Origin: Rhizodiscina lignyota
Taxonomy: Eukaryota > Ascomycota > Dothideomycetes > Aulographales > Rhizodiscinaceae
DNA: 64,000 bases
Assembly (NCBI GenBank): GCA_010015805.1
Contig: ML978127.1
Coordinates: forward strand, 1,302,001 to 1,366,000
Direction: 5' to 3'
The notes beneath the pieces are model-generated. The model ran no database searches. It saw nothing but the letters and a program-made list of their open reading frames with translations, and was not told the DNA's origin. Position numbers and translations under genes: made by a program. Positions within the stretch are counted from its first letter, which is position 1; each line of letters begins with the position of its first letter. This document shows positions 23,001 to 34,355 of the stretch, piece after piece.

Positions 23001-23516
23001 ACGTCATCCCGGACATTAACAGGCTGACTTCGTTACAGTGCAATGTGGAACAACCCACAAATTCTCGTCCTGGACGAACCTACCAACTTCTTGGATAGAG
23101 ACTCGATGGGTGGCCTTGCTGCCGCAATTCGTGACTTCAAGGGTGGCGTCGTCATGATTTCCCACAACGAAGAGTTTGTCGGCGCACTGTGTCCGGAGCA
23201 ATGGCATGTTGCAGACGGCCGCCTAACGCACAAGGGTCATCTTGCTGTTTCTTTCGACCGTTTCGAGGACAGTAGCCGCGGCCCAAGCACACAAGCGTCT
23301 TCTGTCGTGTCAAGTGCTGTGAACAGCGCCAGCGCCAGCGCGGTCAACTCGGAAGCTGAACAGGGAGAGATGAAGTTCAAATCGAGAAAGAAGAAGAAGT
23401 TGACGAGAGCACAGTTGAAAGAGAGGGAGGTGAGAAGGAGGTTGAGGCATATTGAGTGGTTGAACTCGCCAAAGGGCACGCCGAAACCTGCAGATACGGA
23501 TGATGAGGCTACCTAA
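20092..23516 (+). CDS. YEF3: Translation elongation factor 3 (ABC-F ATPase)
   Basis: Two exons, 20092-22967 and 23039-23516, about 1,117 aa; the intron (GTGAGT donor, TTACAG acceptor) splits the second ABC cassette just after LSGGQKVKVVIAG. Layout: N-terminal HEAT-repeat region (about residues 25-330), first ABC cassette with Walker A GRNGAGKST at about 516 and signature LSGGWKMK at about 602, second cassette with Walker A GANGAGKST at about 761. A chromodomain-like insertion (KWKKSFQYEVKWIGWLP) follows at about 868, and the tail is Lys-rich (KSRKKKKLTRAQLKE). That order is diagnostic of fungal EF-3, which promotes E-site tRNA release on the ribosome. The start at 20092 gives about 24 residues before the conserved N-terminus; a second ATG at 20116 (MASVVAIKS) is possible. 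New1 is the alternative paralogue, but I see no Gln/Asn-rich N-terminus. Confidence 0.95.
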
Positions 23517-24111
23517 ATGCCTTGCGGTGCGGATTCTTTCTGAGCTGATTTGGCGTCATCGTCGTGCATTTCCGGGCGTTTTCAGAGATGGTTGGGACGA
23601 GATTTTGCTTGAGAAGAGACACTGATGTGGGCGTCTGGAATGATAATGTGACATAGAGTTTGCTAAAATGGGATATGAAGGAGAATAGACGAATCAGAAA
23701 AGTTCATAGAAATCCGCCCAATTGTTTGGATTGAATCATCTAACGTGGTGCTACAGATACATCTATTGCGCACAAAAGCCATTTATATGAGCAGATGGGC
23801 AGTAACAGCCAGAGCAGACCGTGGCCTGCCATCCAATGGTTAAGATAGCAAGGTCAAATTGGCTCACTATGAAGACCAGAGCACTGTCGATACCTGAATG
23901 AGAGGAATGTCTCTCGTTATTAGACAACCTCATATTTATTTTCCGAGAGCTTTTTCAACGTGTACTACATATCGCAGAGTGTACACTTTCTCAATCTTCA
24001 AAGACTTTCAAAGCATTCTTTCAGTATGACGGCTACTTGTACCCACCCGGAGATGAGAACCGAGAAACTCTTGAGGCCACTTATACCAACTTCGATCAGA
24101 TCCACTAACTT
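23517..24111. other. Convergent intergenic spacer
   Basis: AT-rich 3' flank between elongation factor 3 (+) and the C2H2 factor (-). Nothing recognisable. Confidence 0.5.
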
Positions 24112-25104
24112 TTATGCCCATGAGGAGGAAGGCTGAGATGAGGGGAGCACACCAGGCATGCTGGTCGCATGAGCTTTCGATCTATGTTTCTGAAGGTCGC
24201 TTTCTCTTTTGAATCCCATCTTGCCAGTGCGGTTGCACCCCGGAAAGCCACACTCATAGACGCCATCTCCATGTTCTAACCTCATGTGCTGGGAGAATTC
24301 TTTACTGTTCCTGAAGCCTGCCCAACCCTCCGCCTTTGTGTGTCGACAGCCTTTGTAAGAACAGTATTTCTCGAACTCTTCCTTTTCCACCCCATGACAT
24401 CTTTGTATGTGTTGTCGTAGATGATCTTTTCGCTTGAATGCGTCCTCCCCTTGATATTTACGACAGTACTTGCAAGGAAATCGTCTCGATGTATGTGTGG
24501 CACGATGTCGGGAGAGGGAACTGGCAAGATGGTAGGTTCGATCGCATCCTGGTTCTGTACAAGCGAACTGTGCTTGTGAGTCGGATGAAGAGTTGTCATT
24601 GAGATGCACAGCTGCATCATCAGGTGGAGCAGAGGTAGAACCTGGTAAATTTCCAGGTGCCGTATTCTCCACGTCCAGCAGGCCACTCCCATACCATCCC
24701 CCTGACTGGAGACCAGCTTGTGAATACGATATGGAGTTAGCTGACTCATTCGATTGACCTGCAGCCACTTCTGAAATGTTGGGTTGCAAAAAGATATCAG
24801 CGTCTGCGGTGTGCAAGCATCGCAAATGAGGGTCAAAGCCGTCGGTGGCAATCAGGGACTCGATGTCATTGGAAGTGGTGAGTTCTTGTGGTTCCAACGC
24901 AATCTGTCCAGTGGCATGGAGAGCAGCACGCTCAACAAATGTTCCAGTGAATGGATACACAGTTTCCTTGTGTAAGCATGGATTTTGTTCGATCCAAGCT
25001 GGGTCCCCATAGCCAACATCTAATTCTGATGAGTGCCGTTCTGTCGAAGTAGCGGGGATAGAATTGTATTCTCTTTCTGGATGATCCGCACTCGCTCTGT
25101 GCAT
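24112..25104 (-). CDS. C2H2 zinc finger protein, probable transcription factor (330 aa)
   Basis: Minus strand, ATG at 25104; the frame stays open a little further upstream, so an earlier exon is possible. The first 180 residues are acidic and Ser/Asn-rich without fold signals, fitting an activation region. The C-terminal 150 residues hold four finger-like units. The first is a classical CTEPGCDRTYHLASSLSRHRATH and the second is FPCKYCRKY followed by KDHLRQHIQRCH. The third, YCSYKGCRH, ends in FSQHMRLEH, and the fourth, YECGFPGCNR, ends in DLQKHRSKAH. Long inter-Cys/His loops in fingers two to four are common in ascomycete C2H2 proteins of this type. A Ser/Pro tail closes the protein. Target genes unknown. 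Confidence 0.8.
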   Translation of the reverse strand: MHRASADHPEREYNSIPATSTERHSSELDVGYGDPAWIEQNPCLHKETVYPFTGTFVERAALHATGQIALEPQELTTSNDIESLIATDGFDPHLRCLHTADADIFLQPNISEVAAGQSNESANSISYSQAGLQSGGWYGSGLLDVENTAPGNLPGSTSAPPDDAAVHLNDNSSSDSQAQFACTEPGCDRTYHLASSLSRHRATHTSRRFPCKYCRKYQGEDAFKRKDHLRQHIQRCHGVEKEEFEKYCSYKGCRHTKAEGWAGFRNSKEFSQHMRLEHGDGVYECGFPGCNRTGKMGFKRESDLQKHRSKAHATSMPGVLPSSQPSSSWA

Positions 25105-27766
25105 GGCTATCAACTGGCATTGATGCAAGACTCGACCTGATGCGGTCGTCTGCCCATAGGCGGTTTGGATGGATGATTTTGCAGAGCTTTACCAGAAGGG
25201 TGCAAGTAGCGTATCTCAGGTGCAGGTTCTGTACCACGAGAGACTAGAGTTGTGCAAGAGCGACAATGAGAGAGTATTGAAAGATATAGATGACTAGTTT
25301 AGCGGACAACCACACACGATCCGCTAAGGAAGGGATATGCCCCTAAGAGGTTGCTCCTTGTTTATCACATTATGAGATGTCGGTGTGAAACTTAGATAGA
25401 TGCGCACTGAAGCCAGGAAAGCTCGTTACTCGGGTAAGGCTTTGGTGGCATTCGCCCTACGGCGAGGAATCTGATTCCCCTGCGGTGATGTATATATTCA
25501 GACGTCCCTGAACTTTTCTACTTACGCTAGACGCCCTACTACTATACATTTGCCTTAGTTTCTTAAAATGTTCATACCACTCTCTTATAACCTGCCATTT
25601 ATACATCGCTGCGGCGCTCAAGGCCCGGGGAGTAAGAAAAAGAGGCCCGAATCACCTCAACCCGAGGGTCGATCTCGTTGGACAAGGTCAACCATTGCTT
25701 GCCAGAATTGTGATTCAATGAACTGTGGTCCGTCCCCAGGATGCACGATCGTGCAGAGAGATCTATTCCTAGTGAGTATTGCTCTCATTGGCGGATTTTA
25801 TGTGGCAATGGCTTAGGGGCAGTTCAATTTGCTTTCATGATTCCTTTACAAGGCGAGACTTCATGAAGGTGTGGAGACTTCAGTTGCCGTAGGTTCGCTT
25901 CACGTCTCTTTATGTTCGCTTGGCCTTAGAGTCTTCTCCTGCAAGCCTATCGTAGGCAACTGATGCGCCTTTTTCTCATCCCTTAGTCGTGTATGGCTAA
26001 TAATGTTTGCGATAGGTCACAAAGCGGTTTGGACTTTGGAGTAAAATGCTTGGGGCATTAACTAGTGTCTGGTCATCAAGTCGCGGCATCCGCGGCTGCG
26101 AGATTGGCGTCGCCGAAGAGCGCCTAACCAATGCTGGACGTTCACGAAACTCATAAGCAATAATAGCAAGTGAAATCTCACATCCTCTACCGTGGTTTGG
26201 ACCGTGCTGGATTCATTTGCCATGGAAACGGTAAACCGAACGAGGCTCCGACAAGGCTGTGGGTCTGTGGCGCTCCTCCAACCCGTGTGCGGATCCCCTC
26301 CCTGCAGACCGCATTTTCGATCATATCAGGATGTGGGCAGAAGCGACAAAGTATCGGGCAGTTCGACCTATGCGGGAGTCCCATTCAATTGCCCTTCGAG
26401 AGCGCCAGCGAGCACTTTGAAAAAAGCGAAGCCACAAGATCGACTCTCACCTCCTGGGACTCAAGTTGGAGGACAACACGTCCCTTGCTGGCGGAGTTCT
26501 CCAGCATACTTATAAGATCAGCCGTGCGTGGCCCTAAGAGGTTTAGGCTTTAGCGACGCTCTCTGCGAGTTTGACTCCCCGGCAGTACAAAGCGCGGCTG
26601 GCGTCCAGTCGGGTGCCATAGATCTTTCAATTTTCGATTGTCGACGCTTGCCCCCCGACGTGGCGCCAGCTCCGTTTTTACATCGAAAACTGGGTTAGGA
26701 TACATATCTACGTAAGAGTCTAGCCTAAGGCTCACCTGACTGGATCGACCTCTAAGAGTCTAAGGTAGACAGACTTACAAAAGCTAGGCCTATCTCAGTA
26801 TACCTCCTGTGTACCTACTCAACTCCCGGCAAAAAACGAGCAGACGCTTTGCGTCGAAAATCGAAAACTGAAAAATCTACGGCACCCGACCGGACACCGG
26901 GGGCATGGCGCTTTGGCATGGGACCAAGCTCCACCAACCGGATAGGTCTGCCCAATGAAGAACGCATTCTTGTGTCCACCAAAGGCTTGCACAGAGAAAT
27001 CACGAGGTTCCCATTTCCTAGCCACCAGGACTCAGACATCCCATTATACGCCGCTATCTGCTCAAATACTAATGGACTTACCCCACGAGTATCAACTTGA
27101 TCGATCGTACTGTTTCCTTACATCGATTTGGCTTTGATTAAAGCAGATTAACTTCTGAAGTGCTACATTTGGGCGATGGATGTCGCCGTTTCGTGGCACA
27201 TCTTTTAGTGAACATGCCTTGCCACTGCAACGCAACCCGGTTTCAGCAACTCCTTCCTTGAAGACCGCCATTGCATCCGTTGCTAGCATTGCATCCGAGT
27301 CTCAAATGCCATTGCCGTATTAGGGGACCGGTGAACGATTTTCTTAAGCACCGCGGGCAACACAATGTCCCAGGGAGATTGGAAGCCCAGTCCATTGTGT
27401 AACAAGGTACCATAAGGATCGGATATGCGTTGCAAGGTGTCGTTTGTCCCTAAGCATCTGTGCGCAAACATTCCGATATCTATGGCCTATCTCTTGTTTC
27501 TCCTCGAGCCTGTTTATATCTGACTCCGCGTTCGTGGGATCGCAACTACTTGTCCTGTTTCTCCCATGTATTATCTGTTTTCCTGATCAGTAAAGGAAGG
27601 CTCTTTTCGTCCGTTAACTCTTCAGCACTGGAGGTGATCGAATCGCCGTAATATCCCCAGCTGTCCCTTGTTTTGACAGTTCAACCCAAGTGCCTCGTGG
27701 CCACATTTCGAGAGCGTTGACCATTCACTACCTCTTCGTTCTGAATTTAGCTACGTATATCATCAA
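25105..27766. other. Gene-free, repeat-bearing 2.7 kb
   Basis: No gene I can support. An 82-codon frame at 25568-25816 has an ATG but no motif. The stretch 26600-26900 holds an inverted pair of related 46-bp segments (listed separately). The remainder shows short open frames on both strands with no consistent coding signal. Confidence 0.45.
26601..26897. repeat. Inverted repeat pair, 46 bp arms
   Basis: The reverse complement of 26601-26646 matches 26852-26897 at 40 of 46 positions; five of the six differences are transitions. The arms share the core GGCACCCGAC and are about 205 bp apart. A third partial copy of TCGAAAACTG lies near 26684. This could be the ends of a small non-autonomous DNA element or two copies of a dispersed repeat in opposite orientation. 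Confidence 0.75.
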
Positions 27767-28550
27767 ATGGTGAGTGTGTTCAGTCATTCCTTGCGCACTA
27801 TGTTTCTCCATTACCATCTCCGAGGGGAGTTGCTAACTGCAAATGTAGGCACAGCATCTCCCTCAAGTTTCCGGGGAAATACATCTCGATAATCACCACC
27901 TCGACACCAGTCAGCTCGATATTGAAGATACTTGCACCGGTTTCTCCCACCGGCCGAACAATGGAGTCGTTGCAGGACACGCATGGCCTTCACCTTGCGA
28001 TGTTCTATGGGATTTGCTTGAGAGCGCTTTCAGAAACAACTTCATACTCTGGACGGCGATAATCGCTTTGGTTATTGGTATCTTAATATGCTTGGGACTC
28101 TCCGCCTTTACCGATAAGGGCCTCATTGGAATGGCTGCCGTCAACATGGGTGCCTTCGTTATATTCACCTTCCATTCGGTTGCCATTATTCGGTATCGCC
28201 GCATCATTAGCGGTCTCAGTCTGGCAGTATATCTCCTCAGCATTATCACAAATATCATTGGGATCATTTCTTCTGTTTGGCTCGGGACGGTGTGGCAAAA
28301 TCGAAAGTGGGCTATATGGGCTGGGACTTTAATCCCCGGCATTATCATTATATTTACAACTCTACCTTTCATTTTGGTTTCACAGATCCGGTGCCTTCAA
28401 TACCGGGGCTTAACTATAACGGACCAACCGGTCAGAGCGGGAGATGATCTTGGGTGTCGTCATGAAAACAGAGCTCCGGCGAGACAGATTCAAAACTGGC
28501 AGGCAAGAGACTCCGGCCATGATCAAAGGGTTATCAATGGCGGGATATGA
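27767..28550 (+). CDS. Four-helix membrane protein, hypothetical (234 aa)
   Basis: Exon 1 contributes only the ATG (27767-27769), directly followed by a GTGAGT donor; the intron has a perfect CTAAC branch site and a TGTAG acceptor, and exon 2 runs 27849-28550 in the same phase. Without this splice the first in-frame ATG lies inside helix 2. The product has a soluble N-terminus of about 60 residues and four hydrophobic helices: one starting NFILWTAIIALVIGILICLG, one around GMAAVNMGAFVIFTFHSVAI, one in GLSLAVYLLSIITNIIGIIS and one in AIWAGTLIPGIIIIFTTLPF. A polar tail follows. No family recognised; it resembles the many small four-helix integral membrane proteins of fungi. The next gene downstream on this strand is an O-methyltransferase, with no evidence of a functional link. 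Confidence 0.6.
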
Positions 28551-29277
28551 TGCAACAAGAATGATACATAGTTCACAAAATTCTCCCAATGTCCAAGATA
28601 CCACAAGAGCTTTCGCGACGGGCCGTTGACTAATGCGACAGATGTAGACATAAATGGTTCGTTTACGTAGGCTTTCAGGGTTTAATATGAACGGAAAGCC
28701 ATGTGAAGGGCTTTGTTCCCCATTAGTTGTTGCGCCATGTTCAATGTTCGCTATCTTACAAAAGACGTCCTTTCCGACGAAGGCGATCGCAAACGGAGAG
28801 GCGGAAATCGGGAGGATCGCCACCCAGGTTTGGGTACGAGCCACCTAGAATTTGGGTACCTTGACAGGGACCCCGCTGCCAGGCCGCGGCACCTAATCAA
28901 GTTTAACCTCGACTCAAAACAATTGGACTGTTCGTATCAGAGACCGACCGGAAACTTATTACAAGCTCAACGTCAGCTATTCAGCATGCTTCTACCGTGT
29001 TTTGCTCCAATGCACCCGTCGACGTTCTCATTCGTCCTCGCGACTGTGCTCGAGCACTCGTTAGCCTATTGAGAGAAGATCCGTAGACGATGAACGACTG
29101 GAACGGCGAAGCTCCCTACCGTCAGCGGCTAACAACTCAGGCAAAACGTGGTGATTATGGCCTCACGCACAAATTGCTCCTTTTCGAGGCACTCGGGTCA
29201 TCATCTATCAATAGGCACGCCATGGTTTCGAAGATATAAAGTCTCTGTGCGAAACGTACCTTTCAACATGTCACGGT
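28551..29277. other. Intergenic region upstream of the O-methyltransferase
   Basis: Probable promoter of the methyltransferase; a TATAAA lies at about 29236, roughly 40 bp before the start codon. The sequence TTTGGGTAC occurs twice within about 25 bp near 28830-28860. No gene seen. Confidence 0.4.
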
Positions 29278-30797
29278 ATGGAAAGAGCATCTGCCGGAAT
29301 GGATCCTGGAGTACGCACATCGACGGCTGTCGACTCTGGGGACGTCTTTGACAGCCTTCTCACACAGCTAAAAGCTCTCGATTCAGTTGAGAACCTGCGT
29401 CATGCAGTGGGCCCGGAGAAACGTCAAGAATTGATGCTTCAATGCCAGAAGGTCTTTGCATCGCTTGAAGCTCCATTCGAGTTGACACAGAGAGTTACAT
29501 ACTCTGTAAGTTCCTGAAGCAATTTGGACGTCGAGCGTGATTGCTATTTTAATGGTCTTCCTGAATAATATATACCAACCTTGCTAATCTTCCACACAGC
29601 CTTTCTTACTTATCGCGACCCGGACTGCCCAAGGCTACGGTATTCTATCTCGCCTAGCTCGCGCAAGATCCAGCGGCGTGCCATGTAGAATTTCCGAGCT
29701 AGCCACACACACGCAGATCGAGGAAGGCGTTCTCATATCGTTGCTTGATTATCTCTGTTCTCAATTTATCTGCGAGGAGGTCGCTCCGGAAGAGTATGTC
29801 GGAACAGCAACGGCCGACATGCTCAACGCACCTGCTATGGAAGTCCCGTTTCAAAATTTGTGGGTGATAAGACTTCAGGGACATCTGTCCAGGCTCTCCG
29901 CACCGCCAATGGAGTGTAGCTCCCGCAAGTACGATGAAATAAACTAATCATATTTGTAGCCAGGATATTATTCTCCCTGGTGGCTGGATTGGTTTCTACA
30001 GATCACTCGCACCAGACGAGTCGCGTTCTGGGTGGCAGATCGGACGAAACACCCAGAGCACTTTCTACGAATGGTTAGATGACCCGTCACACGCCGTCGA
30101 CTCGCAAAAATTCCATCGCTTCATGGAGGTACAATTTAAGGGGATCCCAAGTTGGCTGGACGATATTGATTTCATTAGTATGTACGCAAAGGGAGCGAAA
30201 GCCAATGATGTGGTATTCGTCGATGTTGGAGGCGGCAATGGGCAAGAGTCTGGGAAACTAAGGGTGAAGGTCCCCAATCTTGTTGGGAAAGTGGTAGTTC
30301 AGGACCTTCCTGGTCCTTTGAACAGAGCTCCAGAGATTAGTGGGGTGGAGAAAATGGAGTACGACTATACAGGCGAGCAAACTATCAAAGGTAAGCAACG
30401 TGATCATACCGTGAACCCGATTATGCTCTCATTTCTCTTGGGTATCCTGATCTGACAGAAGAAACCCATCATACTAGGCGCTAGAATCTACTACTTCCGC
30501 CAGATCTTCCACAACAATTCCGACAAGGACTGTATTGCGATCCTGAATAACCATCGCCCAGCTATGGCGTCTGAATCGGTGATTCTGATTGACGAGAAGG
30601 TCGTCCCTGACGACGACAAGTCATCGCAGATGTACACGTCTGCACTGAGCCTCAGCATGTGGGCCCTGTTCCGAGGCTTGGAGAGGAAGAGACGGCAGTG
30701 GTTGAAGCTACTGGACCAAGCTGGGTTCGAAGCGAGGGATATTAGGAAGTATACCGACTTTGGCGATTGTATCATCACTGCTGTGCCGAAAGAATAG
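29278..30797 (+). CDS. SAM-dependent O-methyltransferase, plant-type class (430 aa)
   Basis: Four exons give a continuous frame: 29278-29505, 29600-29913, 29960-30390, 30478-30797. Residues 1-75 are a helical N-terminus like the dimerisation region, followed by a winged-helix segment (ARSSGVPCRISELATHTQIEEGVLISLLDYL). The Rossmann domain shows motif I as VFVDVGGGNGQ, then VVVQDLPGPL (motif II) and GARIYYFRQIFHNNSDKD. In relatives this last segment ends HDW and supplies the catalytic His; here the His is kept but DW is not. Joins 1 and 3 are clean; the exon 2/3 junction uses a weak GTGTAG donor and the preceding 25 residues fit the family poorly, so a different junction or a frame change there is possible. 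The substrate is probably a small aromatic metabolite, by family only. Confidence 0.75.
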
Positions 30798-31029
30798 GCA
30801 ATCTACGTATCTCGCCGAGCGTTTGGCATCGCAAGAGCATTCTCTCATGACTTTCGCACCACTCGGAGAGCATCATCTTGGTTTACTCTGGCATCTCCTT
30901 TATCAAGTGAGAAATGGGGTTGAACTTTATACTCCAGTTTACTAAAGGTCCTGAAAGGTGCCAGTGTAGGCATCATGAATTTTTGCTCTGTCTACTCATA
31001 CACCTCCGCCTGCTTGCTCGCCCGCAAGT

Positions 31030-32646
31030 TCAAAACCCAAGATCGATCAAGTCTTCTTCTTCCGCCAAGGGCGCCGGCTCATTCGACCTCTCGGAGGTCT
31101 CGATGCCCACGCTACCGCTCGAGACCGAGCCGCCCATACCACTGCCAAATGGTTGAAGTCCGCCATCAACCCTCGCACCCCTATGGACTGGCGCATCCAT
31201 CTCTTCTTCCTCGGGCATCTGTACCTTCTTTTCATTGATTGCAAGAGCCCACCCTGCAATCTCCTCGTCGTCCTCGAGGCTCCCGTGCACGCTCTTCTTC
31301 AATGAGCATCCCTTACAGTCCGCACGCTCACACGTATGGCGGAAAACGCATCGTAACTTGCGACACAGTTCCCCGTGCAGGCATTGTTGGTTTAGAAAAT
31401 AGAGCCTCATGACGTGTAAGACGCCTTCGGGGACAGGGTTATGGTCGTAGGGACATGGAATTTGGAGGCAGTCGCCCGTCAGATGAAAGTAGCGACAGAG
31501 CTTCCCATGCTGAGCAATTCGAAGGCGATAGGCCTGCTGCGCCTCTGCGGTGGCCGGTGATAGCTTGGGATCCACACGCCCACCGTACTTGTTGACAGCA
31601 ATCAACCGCGCGCGATCTGTCGGTGGCATTTTATCCACTTGTTTGTTGGAGTAGACAGGCCGCTTGTTCTCAGTGCCATGCGAGAAGCTGCAATCGTCCC
31701 CCAGATCACATATCCCCTGGGCAAACAAGATGCAAGGCATTGTCTTGAATGCTGCTTGGTACACCGGGTCAAAGGGTTCCGGACGTGGGGTGTCTGCAGG
31801 TGCAGTTGTATCTAAGGAAACCGTAACCTTCTCCGCATCGGCGAGTGTGCAGAAGACGTTCGGGAATCCTAGCATGGGCAGGTTGAGGCGCTTGTATTCT
31901 TCGAGTGGTGTACGGCTCGCAATGATGAGACTGACTTTCTCAGTCATCTCGCTATAAGGTTCGACTAGCGACAGATACGAATTGCGCTGGCAGCAAGCGA
32001 AGAATATGTGTTTGCAGCGCGTGTCTTCTGCGAACAAGTCAAAGCATCCTGTACATAGTCTCTGATGAGGTGGTAGCTGAGCTTTGAAAGTTTGACATCA
32101 ACAATTACCTCGAATCTTGACCTCCACGTCTGCCAGTTCTTTCCCGGTGTCAACAATCTCGAACATTTGCTCTCTGTTAAAGTCGGCAGCGAAAGTTGCC
32201 AGAGTGGGTGTATCGGCAGTCGTGATACCGAGTCGTGTGAGCCTATCCGACATCCCGTCGAGGTCCAGATACATTTTGACGATAATACGACAGGAATTTT
32301 GGTCGAGCTCGAGTCGCGGGAATGATTGAAGAACGCAACCGCGTAGAGACTGAGCTGCGTCATAGCCGCCGATTTCGGGAGCTGCGAGGAACTCCTTCTG
32401 AAAGATGTAGTCGTTGCCATCTACCAAGACCAGGACTAATGGGGTTGCGTCCTCCTGCCAGTTCTTCCCTGCTTCCTTTTCGGCCTCGAGTTCCGCCTTC
32501 AGCAAACGGTAGGCACGTATGAGATTATCTTGCTGTTTGAGAACTGCTTGCAAGGTGTTCTGCTGTTCCTCGTTGGCAGACTTGAGCGAATCAGTCTGCT
32601 TCTCAATCGCAGCCAAGTCGCTTTCGCTGAGCATATTGAATGGCAT
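31030..32646 (-). CDS. CCCH zinc finger protein, probable RNA binding (518 aa)
   Basis: Two minus-strand exons, 32646-32109 and 32048-31030, with a GTAATT donor and ACAG acceptor. The N-terminus (about residues 8-60) is a coiled coil. It is followed by a domain starting LVLVLVDGNDYIFQKEFL that resembles the NYN/PIN-like fold found before the fingers in this fungal family. Three CCCH-like fingers follow: MPCILFAQGICDLGDDCSFSH, then KLCRYFHLTGDCLQIPCPYDH, then a Cys-rich CLHGELCRKLRCVFRHTC. The tail is acidic and ends EEEDLIDLGF. Proteins with this order occur throughout Pezizomycotina as uncharacterised CCCH proteins; RNA binding is inferred from the fingers. The gene is divergent from ATG12 with about 745 bp between the starts. 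Confidence 0.85.
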
Positions 32647-33391
32647 CTTGTCTATGCCGTAATGAAGTAGATGAAGGTGTGAGATCGAAGTTGGAGAAGC
32701 AAGCCGAATTTTGAAGAGGAGTGTGCGATGTTGTGGGTGAAGAGAGAAGGCACGTCACCCGGAAAGCTTAAATGAAAAAGCCGAAGTCAGGCACGAAACG
32801 ACCAAACCAGAACTGTGAGTCAGCATTCTAACACGCTTGAAAAAAACCAACTATGATGTAGTCTAACACCAAGGGATAGAACTTTCCGCTGGTGTTTGAG
32901 GGAGCTGGCCTCCTCGTTGAGCAATCGTTCAAGCATGGGCGAAGTCCACTCAGTCTCCACGACCACAGTTTACATAGCTCTCAGGCAATATTCCTCAGTG
33001 CTCTTTTGTTGCTCTCATATAGCAGTTGAAATACACATAGCTCTTACGCTGCCTGCACTTTTAAGAGGCCACCGGTGCTGTGAATTGACGTGTACCCCTG
33101 GACAGCGGCCGCTCCTCTAAAGCGCAACAGTAGAGCTGCGGATTGAGTAGACATACTCGAGGCCTATGCGCGTTGTTCTCTATTATAAACACCATGCAGC
33201 CATTTATGACTTGAACGATGTGAGAAAGACGAGGCCTCACGAGCGCTGAAGGAGAAAGCCCTCTACGCGAGTCAGCCCTTCCCACTCACCAATCAGCTGT
33301 CAGCATCAGCATCAACATTGCCTTCATCCCAAACTCTCCCTTCTATCCCACAACCCATCTTTCCATTTCAGAGATTTCCATTTCATCAAAA
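32647..33391. promoter_or_regulatory. Divergent promoter region CCCH gene / ATG12
   Basis: Shared upstream region. The last 70 bp before ATG12 are pyrimidine-rich on the plus strand. No further gene or repeat seen. Confidence 0.4.
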
Positions 33392-34133
33392 ATGTCGTCT
33401 CCTCGTCCCAAGCCCGCAACGCCATCACGCTCCACCCTCACGCCGTCCCCCGCGCCTTCCGGAGGCGGCGAAGGCAGAAGTCTTGAAGAGCCGGATGTTG
33501 AGCCTGACACTGAACAAGATGCGGATCTGCCTTTGACCATGGCTGCTTCGGTGGTTTTGACAAGCTTGCCAAAAGATGCTCATGAGGCTCTTGAAGCAGT
33601 TGGGAAGGAGGGAGAGGGAGAAAAAGGTTTGTCTCGCCAACAGTCACTTATTTTCTCAGCTTGAACTTCTCTCTATAAAAGTCATCAACTTTACATTCAT
33701 CATGTTTCACATCAAACTTGAGATTTAAGCATCCTGCCGCACTCTCGCAGAATTGCCCTCTCATCTGAGCTCTTGAGCCTTACAACTTCTATTAGTAACC
33801 GTGCGGCTCGTCCCTCTGGGCGCCGCCAAACCACTCAAGCAGAACCGCTTCAAGATCACCGCGTCTAAACGCTTCGACACTGTTATCCGGAACCTTCGAC
33901 GGCGAGTTGGCGTGCGCGAAGCTGAGAGCATCTTCTGCTACATCAATCAAACATTCAGCCCTGCACCTGATGAAGGCGTGGGCAATCTTTGGAAGGTAGG
34001 TTCACTGATGCGTGATTTATGTTCAGGTAGGGTTCATGAGCTGGATATGAAGCTAATGTTACTGCGAATGTAGTGCTTCAAGACCAATGACGAGCTTGTC
34101 GTGCACTATGCAATCACGCCAACGTACGGATGA
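33392..34133 (+). CDS. ATG12: Ubiquitin-like autophagy protein Atg12 (164 aa)
   Basis: Three exons: 33392-33626, 33796-33995, 34074-34133. The first 55 residues are a Ser/Pro-rich disordered extension, as in other fungal Atg12 proteins. The ubiquitin-like fold follows, with [32 protein letters not shown] and [20 protein letters not shown]. The last exon encodes [19 protein letters not shown]. It ends in the required C-terminal glycine with no extra residues, so no processing is needed before Atg7 activation. Atg12 is conjugated to a lysine of Atg5 by Atg7 and Atg10, and the conjugate promotes Atg8 lipidation during autophagosome growth. The first intron (169 bp) is long for this window. Confidence 0.95.
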
Positions 34134-34355
34134 GCTTTAATACGCCAAAAATGTACGCGTGAGTATGTATAGGCGTAGATGTTCATATGAGACATGCTAA
34201 TCATCTTGCAGAGTCTCCTCAATAACGCCGAACGAATGCAACCTGGGACGAACGAACGTTTCCCATTGATTCAAAATTCGCCTCGCCAATTGTCCAAAGA
34301 TCCCCCGGCAAAGCTCACAGTTTTCCTCAATACCATTCCGAAACCCTGAAAGCAT

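Noticed and set aside
25568-25816. 82-codon plus-strand frame with a hydrophobic end
   Set aside because: Too short and featureless to call; the hydrophobic C-terminus alone is weak evidence.
27767-30797. Membrane protein plus O-methyltransferase as a secondary-metabolite cluster
   Set aside because: No polyketide synthase, NRPS, terpene cyclase, P450 or pathway regulator nearby.
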